Assembly: GCF_008923205.2 (NCBI RefSeq)
Contig: NZ_WBMS02000022.1
Coordinates: 29,064 to 93,063, forward strand
Length of the DNA: 64,000 nt
Origin: Actinomadura physcomitrii
GTDB taxonomy: Bacteria; Actinomycetota; Actinomycetes; Streptosporangiales; Streptosporangiaceae
Direction: 5' to 3'
The notes under the pieces: generated by a model
The model's input: the letters and a program-made list of their open reading frames with translations, nothing else
Told to the model about the DNA's origin: nothing
The model's database searches: none
Position numbers and translations under genes: made by a program
In this document: in pieces, positions 16,615 through 25,986 of the stretch
How the letters are laid out: the number at the start of each line of letters is the position of its first letter
Numbering within the stretch: position 1 is the stretch's first letter

Positions 16615-18042
16615 ATGAACGTGACCCCATTCTGGCTGGCCGGTCGCCCCGAGACCGGTGACGGTGAGCTGACCGTTACCCACCCCTACGACGGCCGGGT
16701 GGTCGGGACGGCCGCCGTGCCGACGCCCGCGCAGGTGGAGGAGGCGGTCGCGGCGGCCGACGCGATCCGCAAGCGGGCCGCGGCGCTCCCGCTGCACGTG
16801 CGGGCCGAGGCGCTCGCGCACGTGTCCGCGCGGATCGCCGAGCGGGCCGAGGAGATCGCCCGGCTGATCACCGCGGAGAACGGCAAGCCGCTGCTGTGGG
16901 CGCGCGGCGAGGTGACCCGCGCGATCTCCACGTTCCGGTTCGCCGCCGAGGAGGCCCGCCGGTTCAGCGCCACCACCCAGCGGCTGGACACCGACCCCGC
17001 CGCCGAGGGCCGGATGGCGTACATCACCCGCGTGCCGAAGGGCCCGGTGCTCGGCATCTCGCCGTTCAACTTCCCGCTGAACCTCGCCGCCCACAAGATC
17101 GCCCCGGCGATCGCGGCGGGCACCCCGATCGTGCTGAAGCCCGCGCCCGCGACGCCGCTGTCGGCGCTGCTGCTCGGCGAGCTGCTCGCCGAGACCGACC
17201 TGCCCGCCGGGATGTTCTCCGTCCTGCCGGTCCCGAACGACCGGGCGTCCGCGCTCGTCGACGACCCGCGGCTGCCGATCGTGTCGTTCACCGGGTCCGT
17301 CCCCGTCGGCTGGGCGATCAACGACCAGGTGCCGCGCAAGCACGTCACGCTGGAGCTCGGCGGCAACGGCGCCGCGGTCGTGCTCCCGGACGCCGACCTC
17401 GACTGGGCCGCCAAGCGGATCGGGCTGTTCTCCAACTACCAGGCCGGGCAGAGCTGCATCGCCGTCCAGCGCGTCTACGTCGACCGGGCGGTGTACGAGG
17501 AGTTCGTGCCGAAGCTCGTCGAGCAGGTCGGCTCCCTCGTCACCGGCGACCCGTGGGACGACAAGACGCAGGTCGGCCCGCTGGTCAGCCAGGACGCCGC
17601 CGAGCGCGTCGAGGCCTGGGTGGACGAGGCCGTCGCGGCCGGCGCGACGGTGCTGGCGGGCGGCACCCGCGAGGGCGCGACCTACGCCCCGACCGTCCTC
17701 GCCGACGTCCCCGCCGACGCGAAGGTCGCGCGCGAGGAGGTCTTCGGGCCGGTCCTGCTGGTCCAGCCCGTCGACGGCGTAGACGAGGCGTTCGCGCTGG
17801 TCAACGACTCGAAGTTCGGGCTGCAGGCGGGCGTGTTCACGCGGAACCTCGACATCGCGTTCCGCGCCCACCGCGAGCTGGACGTGGGCGGCGTCGTGAT
17901 CGGCGACGTCCCGTCCTACCGCGCCGACCAGATGCCCTACGGCGGCGTGAAGGACTCCGGCGTCGGGCGCGAGGGGCTGCGGTCGGCGATGGCCGACTAC
18001 ACCGAGGAGAAGGTCATGATCTTCACCGGGCTGCTCCTCTGA
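16615..18042 (+). CDS. NAD(P)-dependent aldehyde dehydrogenase, probably succinate-semialdehyde dehydrogenase
   Basis: A 475-residue ALDH-superfamily enzyme. The general base is Glu247 in LELGGN and the nucleophile is Cys281 in GQSCIAVQRV. The cofactor-binding NFPLNLAAHK and SFTGSVPVG elements are present. Its place directly behind the PucR gene and beside gabT suggests oxidation of succinate semialdehyde to succinate, closing the GABA shunt. By sequence alone it could act on other aldehydes, because the family is broad. Start ATG at 16615 follows GAGGT. A 32-bp perfect palindrome terminates the unit. Confidence 0.88.
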   Translation: MNVTPFWLAGRPETGDGELTVTHPYDGRVVGTAAVPTPAQVEEAVAAADAIRKRAAALPLHVRAEALAHVSARIAERAEEIARLITAENGKPLLWARGEVTRAISTFRFAAEEARRFSATTQRLDTDPAAEGRMAYITRVPKGPVLGISPFNFPLNLAAHKIAPAIAAGTPIVLKPAPATPLSALLLGELLAETDLPAGMFSVLPVPNDRASALVDDPRLPIVSFTGSVPVGWAINDQVPRKHVTLELGGNGAAVVLPDADLDWAAKRIGLFSNYQAGQSCIAVQRVYVDRAVYEEFVPKLVEQVGSLVTGDPWDDKTQVGPLVSQDAAERVEAWVDEAVAAGATVLAGGTREGATYAPTVLADVPADAKVAREEVFGPVLLVQPVDGVDEAFALVNDSKFGLQAGVFTRNLDIAFRAHRELDVGGVVIGDVPSYRADQMPYGGVKDSGVGREGLRSAMADYTEEKVMIFTGLLL

Positions 18043-18051
18043 GCACCGCCC

Positions 18052-18083
18052 GCGGGCCCGCCCCCGGCCGGGGGCGGGCCCGC
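18052..18083. terminator. 32-bp perfect palindrome terminator
   Basis: GCGGGCCCGCCCCCGG is immediately followed by its reverse complement, with no spacer. It lies between the convergent dehydrogenase and esterase genes (stops at 18042 and 18089). It likely terminates both transcripts, with the central bases forming the loop. Confidence 0.75.
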
Positions 18084-18088
18084 CGGTG

Positions 18089-19120
18089 TCAGAGCAGCCC
18101 GGTCCGCAGCGCCCCGGCCGCCTCGGACAGGGCCTCCTGGAACCGGCCGCCGAGCCCCCACATGTTCGCGAACCCGTGGATGAGGTCCTCCTGCCGGCGC
18201 AGCGCGACCCGCACCCCCGACTCCCGCAGCCGCTTCGCGAACGCCTCCCCCTCGTCCCGCAGCGGGTCGAACCCGGCGGTGGCGAGGTAGGTGGCCGGGA
18301 ACCCGCTCAGGTCGTCGGCGAGCAGCGGCGACGCCTTCGGGTCGGTGCGCCGCGCCACGTCCGGGCAGTAGTGGTCGCTGAACCAGACCATGTCGGCGTC
18401 GGTCAGGTAGAAGCCGTCCGCGAACAGGTGCCGGGACCGCCGCCGCACCGACATGTCGGTCGCTGGGTAGAACAGCAGCGCGAAGTCCGGCCGGCGGTCC
18501 GCGAACGCCCCGACGACCGCCGCGAGGTTGCCGCCCGCGCTGTCGCCGCCGACCGCGACCGCCGCCGCGGACGCGCCGAGCGCCGCCGCGTTCTCCACCG
18601 CCCACGCGTACGCCGCGAGCGCGTCGTCCGCCGCCGCCGGGAACCGGTGCTCGGGCGCGAGCCGGTAGTCCACCGACAGCACCCGCACCTCGGCGTGCAC
18701 CGCGAGGTACCGGCAGACCGAGTCGTGCGTCCCGATGTCGCCGATCACCCAGCCGCCGCCGTGGAAGAACACCAGCAGCGGCGAGCCCTCCGCCAGCCCC
18801 TTCGGCTCGTACAGCCGCGCCGGGACCGTCCCGGCGGCGGTCAGGTCCCGCGTCCGTACCGGCCGCTCCGGCAGCCGGTCGATGTACTGCTGCCCGCGCG
18901 CGAGGCCCTGCCGCGCCTGCGCCGGCGTCGCCCCGGTGAGGGTCGCGCCCTCCAGCCGCGTCATCAGCAGGAGCAGCTGTGCGTCCAGCGCGAGCCGCTG
19001 GCCGTCGCGCACCACCGGCCGCCCGGCGATCAGCCGCCGCACCGGATCCGGGAGCGCGAACACGGCGCGGAGCACGGCGCCCGCGACCGACGGGGGGACC
19101 ATTTCGGCCAGCTGTGCCAT
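18089..19120 (-). CDS. HSL-family alpha/beta hydrolase (esterase/lipase)
   Basis: A 343-residue cytoplasmic esterase of the hormone-sensitive-lipase type. The oxyanion motif HGGGW and nucleophile motif GDSAGGN are both visible. The acid is in DPLRDEG and the catalytic His in LIHGFANM. The N-terminal 80 residues form the usual cap. ATG at 19120 is preferred over an in-frame start 51 bases upstream because GGGAGG lies 5 bases in front of it. It probably hydrolyses short or medium acyl esters. The physiological substrate is not evident from the neighbours. Confidence 0.9.
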   Translation of the reverse strand: MAQLAEMVPPSVAGAVLRAVFALPDPVRRLIAGRPVVRDGQRLALDAQLLLLMTRLEGATLTGATPAQARQGLARGQQYIDRLPERPVRTRDLTAAGTVPARLYEPKGLAEGSPLLVFFHGGGWVIGDIGTHDSVCRYLAVHAEVRVLSVDYRLAPEHRFPAAADDALAAYAWAVENAAALGASAAAVAVGGDSAGGNLAAVVGAFADRRPDFALLFYPATDMSVRRRSRHLFADGFYLTDADMVWFSDHYCPDVARRTDPKASPLLADDLSGFPATYLATAGFDPLRDEGEAFAKRLRESGVRVALRRQEDLIHGFANMWGLGGRFQEALSEAAGALRTGLL

Positions 19121-19210
19121 CGAACCTCCCAAAACTCGGACGTTCCGGACACCGTACCCCTGCCGCCCCACCGGCCGAACAAGGTTCGGTTCGAATGCAC
19201 GACGCCGCGC

Positions 19211-22200
19211 CTAGGTCGGGCGGCGGGCCGCCCAGGCGTTCTGGAACATCTCGTGCAGGGGGCGTGGGGGCAGCAGGCGCAGGAACGGGCCGCCGGCGCT
19301 CTTGTCGCGGACCTCCCCGGCCAGGTGGGCGGCGAGCTTCGCGGCCTCCACGGGAAGTTCGGGAGCCTTGAGCGCGAGCCATTCGCCGGGGACGAACGCG
19401 GTGCGGCCCGCGCGGGCGCGCTTGTCCTGCTGGACGAGGGCGCGGTCGACGAGTTCGGCCTGGGCCGCCTTGTGCCGCGCGGGCGTCCAGCCGTTCCACT
19501 TGCGGACGTTCCGGTCGGTCGGGCGGACGAGGGTGAGCAGCTGCAGGTAGAGGGCGGCCGCGTCCTCGCTCGTGCCGGTCTCGGCGGCCGCCTCGGCGAC
19601 CAGGTCCGGCACGCTGAGCAGCGGGTTCGCCTCGTAGCCGCCGGGCGGGACGGGCGTGGCGGCGGCGCGGGCCGCCATGCGGGCGACGGCGTCCGCGCGC
19701 GCCGCGGCGCCGTCGACGCGGAAGAGCAGCTCGTCCAAGCCCTCGTCGGCGCAGAGGTCGTCGAGGCGCGCGCGGGCCGCCGGGTCGGCGAGCGCCGACG
19801 GGCGCAGGACGACGGGCGCCCGCACCCCGCGGGCACCGACGATCAGCAGGCCGTCGTCGAAGGCGAGCACGTCGGCATCCGCCGCCGCCTCGCCCGCGGA
19901 GGCCCGGCGGACCGGGTGGGTCTGCGGCCCGAACAGCCGCCCGCGCCGCTCGGCGTCGCCGAGGAGGAGCCCGCCGAGCGGGAACAGCAGGCCCGGCGCG
20001 GCCCAGCGGGCCGCCATCCGCGCGGCGAGGACGGCGACGCCGGGGATCGCCGGATCGCCGACGGGGCGCTCGGTCAGCGCCCACACCAGCACGGACGCGA
20101 GCGGGATGTACGGGTCGTTGTACAGCCGCCGCGGGCTCAACGCGCCTTCGGCCGAGACGGTGTGGACGCCGATACCGTACGGTTCCTGGTCGGCGACGAC
20201 GCAGGTCAGGTCGTCAGCGGCGAGCGGGGACGCCTCCGGGTCGCCGAGGGCGGCGGCCCACGCGTCCGAGACGCCGAGGTCGCGTTCGAGGTCGGCGACC
20301 AGGTCCTCGTCCACGGCGGCGCGGCGGCCGAGGAGCCCCGCCCACGCCTCGGCCATGCGCGCGGCGGCGGCCGTGAAGCCGCCCTCCGCCCACAGTTCGG
20401 CGGGGTCGTCGGGCATGCCGGCGGCGACCACGCGCTGCCGGCCGGGCACGCCGAGGCGGTGGGAGAGGTTCTCGGCCTCCCGCGCGACCTCCTTGGTCGC
20501 CGAGTACGGCTTGGTGCGCAGCATCTTCTCGTGGGCGTCGAACCGGGTCGTGAGGTCGCCGCCCTCGTAGGCGCGGCGCGGCAGGCCATCCAGGACGAGC
20601 GCCGCGATGGCGCGGCGGACGCCGGTGCCCCGGACGAACGCCGCGACCGCCTCCTTGTCCGGCGCGAGCGGCCCGTTGCGCTCGTACAGCTCGAGGAGGC
20701 GGCGGAGCCGGGCGGCGTCGTCGCGGGTGACGGTGACGGTCTCGGCCTTCTTCGCGCCGGCCGGCTCCGGGGCGCCGGCGCGCTGCACGAACCGGTAGGC
20801 CCGCTCGGGGTCGATCGGCCCGTCGGCGGACGGGACGACGCCGACGATGACGGTCGCGTCGAGCCCGGCGAGGGCGCCGCCGGTCGCGTGGCCGCGCCGC
20901 CATCCGCCGGGGCGGGCGAACGGCTGGTCCGCCCAGGTGCGCAGCAGCGCGGCGAGGGCCGCCCGGTCCCGGGCCGGGGTCGCGGGCGCGACGAGCCGCC
21001 ACGCGGCCGCGTCGATCGCGCCGAGCAGCGGCGACCAGTCCAGGGGCCGCGCGGGCGGGCTGACCAGCCGGACGGTCTCGTCGATCGCGCCGTCGAGGAA
21101 CCTGCCGTCGGCGGCGATCGCGGTGACGGTCGCGGGCCGCGGCGACCGCTCCTGCCTTGCGTGCGTCGGCGGCGCGGGCAGCAGCCCGAGCAGCGCGTCG
21201 TCCAGGTCGGTGTCGGGAGTCTCGGCGGGCGGCCGCACCGTCGCGCCGGACCGGATCACCTCGACGCGGCGCGACAGCGAACGGCGGCGGCGCAGCACCT
21301 CCGCGGCCCGCAGGACCGTGTCGACGACCCCGGCGGCGATCGCCGGGTCGCTCACCTCGGGCAGCTCGCGGGCCAGCGCGTCCCGCACCGCCTCCGGCGA
21401 GACCGCGGCGTCCAGCAGCGCGCGGGCCGTCTCCTCGCCCACGCGGCGCAGCGCCGCGGACGACGCGGCGTCGCGCGGGGCGAGGAAGTGCCAGAAGGCG
21501 GGCGGCGGCAGGAACGGCCGGCTCTTGCGGTCCGGCCACGGCTCGGCCTCGCCCCCGGGGAACGGGCGCCCCTCCCACAGCAGGGCGCCGTCGGACGCGT
21601 CGTGGCAGCGCATCTCCCTGATCGCGCTGTAGCGGACCGACGCCATCACCAGGTCGGGGCCGCCGGGCATGCGCAGGACGCCCCACGGCAGGCCGCCGTC
21701 CTTGACGTGACTCAGCCGGGCGCGGCGGCCGTCGACGCCCTCGATCGTCCAGCCGGACGGCGGGCGGTGCGGGTCCGCCCCCCGCTCGGCGACGCGGAAG
21801 CCGGCGAGGCCGCCGGAGGAACCGAGCGGCGTCCCCGTCACGCCGTCGGGGAGCCGGACGAGGCTGCACAGGTCGAAGTCCCACGCCTCGTCGTCGCCGG
21901 GCGGTTCGGCGGCGAGGAAGCCCGGCAGCGCGCCGGCGGGCCGCTGCTCGCCGGACGCGGTGTCGAGCACCGTCCATTCGTCGATCGAGCGCGCGTAGAC
22001 CGGCGAGCTCCAGATGCGGGCGCCGTCGCCGAACTGCCGCTCGTAGAGGCCGATGCCCTCCCGGCCTCCGGGCGCGAGGACGCGCTCGCCGTCGTAGCGT
22101 CCGCCGCAGGCCTCGAGATGGAAGCCGAGGGCGCCGTCCTGCGGCCCGCGCCAGGCCCGCAGCCCGTAGGTGACGGCGGGCTCGAAGACGTCATCGGGAG

Positions 22201-23851
22201 CGCTCGCCCAGAACGCGCGCGCGGCGGCACTGGCGTGCTCGTGCTCGGCCCAGCCGATGAGGAAGTCGCCGCCCGCGTAGTGGACGGTGTGCAGCCTCGT
22301 CCCCTCCGGCAAGGTGAACGCGCACTCTCCGCGCCGTCCCGCATGGTCGACGGCGATCGCCCGGCGGCGCCCGTAGACGGTCAGGACGGGCCAGGTGGAC
22401 GTGACGCCGGCGACGGGCTCGCCGAGGACCGCGAGCGCCTCGCCCAGGGCGGGCCAGCCGAGTTCGGCGATGATGCCGGCGCGCAGCGTGCGGGCGAGCG
22501 GGACGGCGAGGTCGAGCGGGGCGAGGGCGCCGCCGAGGCCGTCCAGCGCGGTGATCGTCGGCGGGTCGAGGAGGCCGTCGAGGACGTCCAGGGCGCTGTC
22601 GGCGTCGCCGAGCCCGCCGGCCGCGACCCGGTCGAGCTGGCGGCCGATCCTGTCGTGGACGGACTTCTCCACACCGGGCGTCTCGGGCAGCCGCGAGATC
22701 GCGGTGCCCTGCCGCAGCCCCGCGTGGACGGTGCCCTCCAGCCGCGGCCCGAGCACGGGATCGGCCGCGAGGGCCTTCATATCGCGGCGGGACCGCTCAC
22801 CCCAGAAGTGCAGCCGCACTTCCTCGCCCGGATCCTCCACGGCGACGCCTTCGGCGAGGCACGCGTCGACGAGGTCGGCGTCGAACAGCGAGGCGCCCTG
22901 GTAGCGCGAGTCGTGCAGCCGCACCGGGACGGCCTCGGCGCGCAGCCGGGCCGCGAGGCGCGGCAGCGCGGCGTACAGCTCGTCCGGCAGCGGCTGGGCG
23001 GTGATGCCGCCGTAGGCGACGCGGACGCAGGAGTAGTGCGCGGCGAACGCGCCGAGCCAGCCCGTGAGCCCGCCGGACGGGCGGACCTCGCCGTCCGCCA
23101 TCGCCCCGACGATGCCGGCGGCGTCCAGCATCCGCAGCCAGGCGGAGCCGTCGACGGCGCCGGTCGGGAAGATCTCCGCGAGCCCGGCGCGCAGGGCGGC
23201 GGGCGGCGGCGCCTTGGCGAACACCTTCGCGGCGCCGTCGAGCACGCCGTCCGGGACGGCGGTGCCGCGCGCGTCGGCGAGGGCCTGCGCGAGGATCTCG
23301 GCGTCCTCGGACGGCCCGAGCCCGGCGGCCTTCGCCGACTTGCGGACGCGGGTGTGCAGGTCGGCGGGCGGGGCGGCGCCGCCCCTCCCCCACGCGGCGA
23401 CGAACCGGGCGAACTCCCGGTGCGCGCGGTCGGCCGGGTACGTCGCGGCGAGCCACTCCTGGTGCTCGCGGACCCGCGCGGCGCCGATGGCCCCGCCCCG
23501 GGCGAACAGGAGGGCGTTGTCCACCCGGTACTGGGCGTCGACCGGCAGCGCGTGCCGGCCCTCGGCGTCGCGGGCGTCCGCGTAGGCGGTGGCGGCGTGC
23601 CGGGGCGCGAATCGGATCAGCCGGTGGCCGACCGTGTCCCAGAACCAGGGGAGGTGCGCGGCGGGCAGATCGCGCACCTCCCGCTTCATGTCGTCCAGGA
23701 ACCGGCCGGGACGCGCGTACGCGCGCGCGAGCCCCGTACGGACGGTCGCGAACAGCTTTTCCGCGTCGAGCGCGGCATCGGGGTCGGTCTCCTCGACCCA
23801 CTCCAGGTAGAGGGTCGACTGCGCGGGGTCTGCCGGGAGCTGCGGGGACAT
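19211..23851 (-). CDS. Giant conserved-looking protein of unknown function (about 1546 residues)
   Basis: One uninterrupted frame of about 1546 residues, read as protein-like throughout because it mixes Trp, Tyr, His and Phe at natural rates, unlike the Arg/Pro-rich antisense frames. I see no signal peptide, transmembrane helix, Walker motif or metal-binding cluster. The N-terminal part is helical (STLYLEWVEETDPDAALDAEK). The centre has beta-rich repeats with GxxGIGLYERQFGD and IWSSPVYARSIDEW that read like propeller or lipocalin-like strands. The C-terminal third is helical (AHEKMLRTKPYSATKEVAREAE from 'DAHEK'). Large actinobacterial proteins of this size occur beside MoxR ATPases and VWA proteins, but neither is nearby. 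The start is uncertain: ATG at 23851 or 23881, neither with a ribosome binding site. Confidence 0.75.
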   Translation of the reverse strand: MSPQLPADPAQSTLYLEWVEETDPDAALDAEKLFATVRTGLARAYARPGRFLDDMKREVRDLPAAHLPWFWDTVGHRLIRFAPRHAATAYADARDAEGRHALPVDAQYRVDNALLFARGGAIGAARVREHQEWLAATYPADRAHREFARFVAAWGRGGAAPPADLHTRVRKSAKAAGLGPSEDAEILAQALADARGTAVPDGVLDGAAKVFAKAPPPAALRAGLAEIFPTGAVDGSAWLRMLDAAGIVGAMADGEVRPSGGLTGWLGAFAAHYSCVRVAYGGITAQPLPDELYAALPRLAARLRAEAVPVRLHDSRYQGASLFDADLVDACLAEGVAVEDPGEEVRLHFWGERSRRDMKALAADPVLGPRLEGTVHAGLRQGTAISRLPETPGVEKSVHDRIGRQLDRVAAGGLGDADSALDVLDGLLDPPTITALDGLGGALAPLDLAVPLARTLRAGIIAELGWPALGEALAVLGEPVAGVTSTWPVLTVYGRRRAIAVDHAGRRGECAFTLPEGTRLHTVHYAGGDFLIGWAEHEHASAAARAFWASAPDDVFEPAVTYGLRAWRGPQDGALGFHLEACGGRYDGERVLAPGGREGIGLYERQFGDGARIWSSPVYARSIDEWTVLDTASGEQRPAGALPGFLAAEPPGDDEAWDFDLCSLVRLPDGVTGTPLGSSGGLAGFRVAERGADPHRPPSGWTIEGVDGRRARLSHVKDGGLPWGVLRMPGGPDLVMASVRYSAIREMRCHDASDGALLWEGRPFPGGEAEPWPDRKSRPFLPPPAFWHFLAPRDAASSAALRRVGEETARALLDAAVSPEAVRDALARELPEVSDPAIAAGVVDTVLRAAEVLRRRRSLSRRVEVIRSGATVRPPAETPDTDLDDALLGLLPAPPTHARQERSPRPATVTAIAADGRFLDGAIDETVRLVSPPARPLDWSPLLGAIDAAAWRLVAPATPARDRAALAALLRTWADQPFARPGGWRRGHATGGALAGLDATVIVGVVPSADGPIDPERAYRFVQRAGAPEPAGAKKAETVTVTRDDAARLRRLLELYERNGPLAPDKEAVAAFVRGTGVRRAIAALVLDGLPRRAYEGGDLTTRFDAHEKMLRTKPYSATKEVAREAENLSHRLGVPGRQRVVAAGMPDDPAELWAEGGFTAAAARMAEAWAGLLGRRAAVDEDLVADLERDLGVSDAWAAALGDPEASPLAADDLTCVVADQEPYGIGVHTVSAEGALSPRRLYNDPYIPLASVLVWALTERPVGDPAIPGVAVLAARMAARWAAPGLLFPLGGLLLGDAERRGRLFGPQTHPVRRASAGEAAADADVLAFDDGLLIVGARGVRAPVVLRPSALADPAARARLDDLCADEGLDELLFRVDGAAARADAVARMAARAAATPVPPGGYEANPLLSVPDLVAEAAAETGTSEDAAALYLQLLTLVRPTDRNVRKWNGWTPARHKAAQAELVDRALVQQDKRARAGRTAFVPGEWLALKAPELPVEAAKLAAHLAGEVRDKSAGGPFLRLLPPRPLHEMFQNAWAARRPT

Positions 23852-24074
23852 GGCGGGCAGTATGGCAGCGTCCCCGGACATAACACGCGGGAAAGGATCA
23901 AGACGGGATCAGCCCCCTGCTCAACCGGACCCGCGACACTCCCGAACCGGCCGTGTGACCCTCCGCACGTCGGGCGCTGTACGGGTTCACACCGATGCGC
24001 AGCGTGGTCGTCTCATGACATGCTGTTGCCAAAGAGGGCGTCAGGAGATCCCTCAGGACAGGAAAGCGATCGAC

Positions 24075-24362
24075 ATGCCGGACAACACCGAGCGAGGCCG
24101 CCCGCCCGTCCCGGACCTGGTCTCCGCACCGAACCGCAAGGCCCAAAGGCTCGTCGCGTGGAGCCTCGTGGCGCTCGCCGCCGTGGCCGCGCTCGCCGCG
24201 CTCCTGGCCTCGACCGTCCCGCGCCGCCGCCGCGGCACCCGGCACCTGCCGCGCACCCGCCCGTGGCACCGCCGCCGCGCCCCGGCCGGCGCTTTTCACG
24301 ACATGGACGACGATCCCGACGAGGACGAGGCACCGCACACCGGCCGGGATCCGCGCGACTGA
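24075..24362 (+). CDS. Small single-pass membrane protein with charge-segregated tail
   Basis: A 95-residue protein of unknown function. Residues 1-25 are polar, 26-47 form one transmembrane helix (LVAWSLVALAAVAALAALLA), 48-75 are almost all Arg, His and Pro, and 76-95 are strongly acidic (DMDDDPDEDE). The cationic block next to the helix predicts that the C-terminus is cytoplasmic. It diverges from the giant gene. The ribosome binding site (CAGGA, about 12 bases upstream) is weak. Composition makes a real protein likely but not certain. Confidence 0.55.
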   Translation: MPDNTERGRPPVPDLVSAPNRKAQRLVAWSLVALAAVAALAALLASTVPRRRRGTRHLPRTRPWHRRRAPAGAFHDMDDDPDEDEAPHTGRDPRD

Positions 24363-24391
24363 GTCCCGCCGGGCGGTGGCCGCGCGGTGCG

Positions 24392-25864
24392 TCAGCGGGA
24401 CGGCCGGTACCGGGCCTGCCGGGACGCGGCGGTGCCCGCGGTCAGCCCGGACAGCTCCCGCTCGATCGCCGCGGCGGCGCGCCGGCAGAACTCCTCCGGC
24501 TCGTCCGCGGCGTCGGGCCGCTCGTCCACCACGGCGTCCACGAGGCCGTCCCGCAGCAGGTCGGCCGACCGGACGCGCTGGGACGCGGCCATCTCGGCGG
24601 CCCGCGCCGGCGTCCGGTGCACGATCACCGAGGCGCCCTCGGGCGGCAGCGGCGCCAGCCAGCCGTGCCGGGCCGCGAGCACCCGGTCGGCGGGCAGCAG
24701 CGCCAGCGCGGCGCCGCCCGTCCCCTCGCCCATCAGCAGGCACAGCGTCGGCGCCGCGAGCGTCATCAGGTCGGCGAGGCAGCGGGCGATCTCCCCGGCG
24801 AGGCCGCCCTCCTCCGCCTCGGCCGACAGCACCGCGCCCGGCGTGTCCACCACGGTGACGAGCGGGAGCCCGAGTTCGGCGGCGAGCCGCATCCCGCGCC
24901 GCGCCACCCGCAGCCCGGCCGGGCCGAGCGGGTGCCCGGCGCGCTGGCCGTGCCGGTCCTGCCCGACGAGCACGCACGGCGCGGCGCCGAACCTCGCCAG
25001 CGCGAGCGTCAGCCCCCGCCCGGCCTCGCCCTGCCCGGTCCCCGACAGCGGCGTGACGTCCGCCGCGCCGTACCGGAGCAGCTCCCGCACGCCGGGACGG
25101 TCCGGCCGGCGGGACCGTTCGATCGACTCCCACGCGCCGTCGTCCGCGGGCGCGCCGCGCGGCGCCGGCCCGCCGCCCCGGGGCGGGCGCGCGCACAGCA
25201 CGGACAGGGCCCGCGACGCGACGTCCGCCAGGTCGTCCAGGCCCACGACCGCGTCCACGAGCCCCTTGGCCGCCAGGTTCTCGGCGACCTGGACGCCGGG
25301 CGGGAACGGCTCCCCGTGCAGGCCCTCGTAGACGCGGGGCCCCAGGAACCCGATCAGCGCGCCGGGCTCGGCGGCCGTCACGTGCCCCAGCGACCCCCAC
25401 GACGCGAACACCCCGCCCGTCGTCGGATGCCGCAGGTAGACCAGGTACGGCAGCCCGGCGGCGCGGTGCGCCGTCACGGCCGCGGTGATCCGCGCCATCT
25501 GGACGAACGCGGCGGTCCCCTCCTGCATCCGCGTCCCGCCGGAGGACGGCGCGGCCAGCAGCGGCAGGCGCTCGGCGGTGGCGCGCTCGACGGCCGCGAC
25601 GATCCGGTCCGCGGTGGCCGCCCCGATCGACCCGGCCAGGAACCGGAACTCCGACACGACGAACGCGACCCGCCGGCCGCGCAGCCGCCCCTCCCCGGTG
25701 ACGACCGCCTCGTCGGTGCCGGCGCGCTCGCGGGCCGCGGCGAGGTCGTCCCCGTAGGCGGTGCCGGGGGCCGGCTCCCCGGCGGGCGGGACGTCCCAGG
25801 ACGTCCAGCCGCCCGCGTCCAGCACGCGCCGCAGCAGCTCGTGAGCGCCGACCCGTTCCGTCAC
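24392..25864 (-). CDS. Fused acetyl/propionyl-CoA carboxylase carboxyltransferase (AccD-AccA type)
   Basis: A 490-residue carboxyltransferase with both halves in one chain. The AccD-like part (about 1-235) has SSGGTRMQEGT, GGVFASWGSLG and EPGALIGFLGPRVYE. The AccA-like part (about 275-470) has LPLVTVVDTPGA, EEGGLAGEIARCLADL and GEGTGGAALALLPADRVL. It transfers carboxyl groups from carboxybiotin to an acyl-CoA. The N-terminal zinc finger of separate AccD proteins is absent. GTG at 25864 was chosen because AGGTG lies just upstream. A GTG at 25951 would enter the divergent amidase promoter. No biotin carboxylase gene is adjacent. Confidence 0.88.
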   Translation of the reverse strand: MTERVGAHELLRRVLDAGGWTSWDVPPAGEPAPGTAYGDDLAAARERAGTDEAVVTGEGRLRGRRVAFVVSEFRFLAGSIGAATADRIVAAVERATAERLPLLAAPSSGGTRMQEGTAAFVQMARITAAVTAHRAAGLPYLVYLRHPTTGGVFASWGSLGHVTAAEPGALIGFLGPRVYEGLHGEPFPPGVQVAENLAAKGLVDAVVGLDDLADVASRALSVLCARPPRGGGPAPRGAPADDGAWESIERSRRPDRPGVRELLRYGAADVTPLSGTGQGEAGRGLTLALARFGAAPCVLVGQDRHGQRAGHPLGPAGLRVARRGMRLAAELGLPLVTVVDTPGAVLSAEAEEGGLAGEIARCLADLMTLAAPTLCLLMGEGTGGAALALLPADRVLAARHGWLAPLPPEGASVIVHRTPARAAEMAASQRVRSADLLRDGLVDAVVDERPDAADEPEEFCRRAAAAIERELSGLTAGTAASRQARYRPSR

Positions 25865-25986
25865 CGCACCTGCCCGCCCTTCCGCGATGGCGACCGCTCT
25901 CCCAGAATCATGGACCGCGAGCGCGGCCGGGCGGTCACCCGGGGTGGACACTGGGAGCGCACACCGCTCAGGGAAGGGAAACGCCG

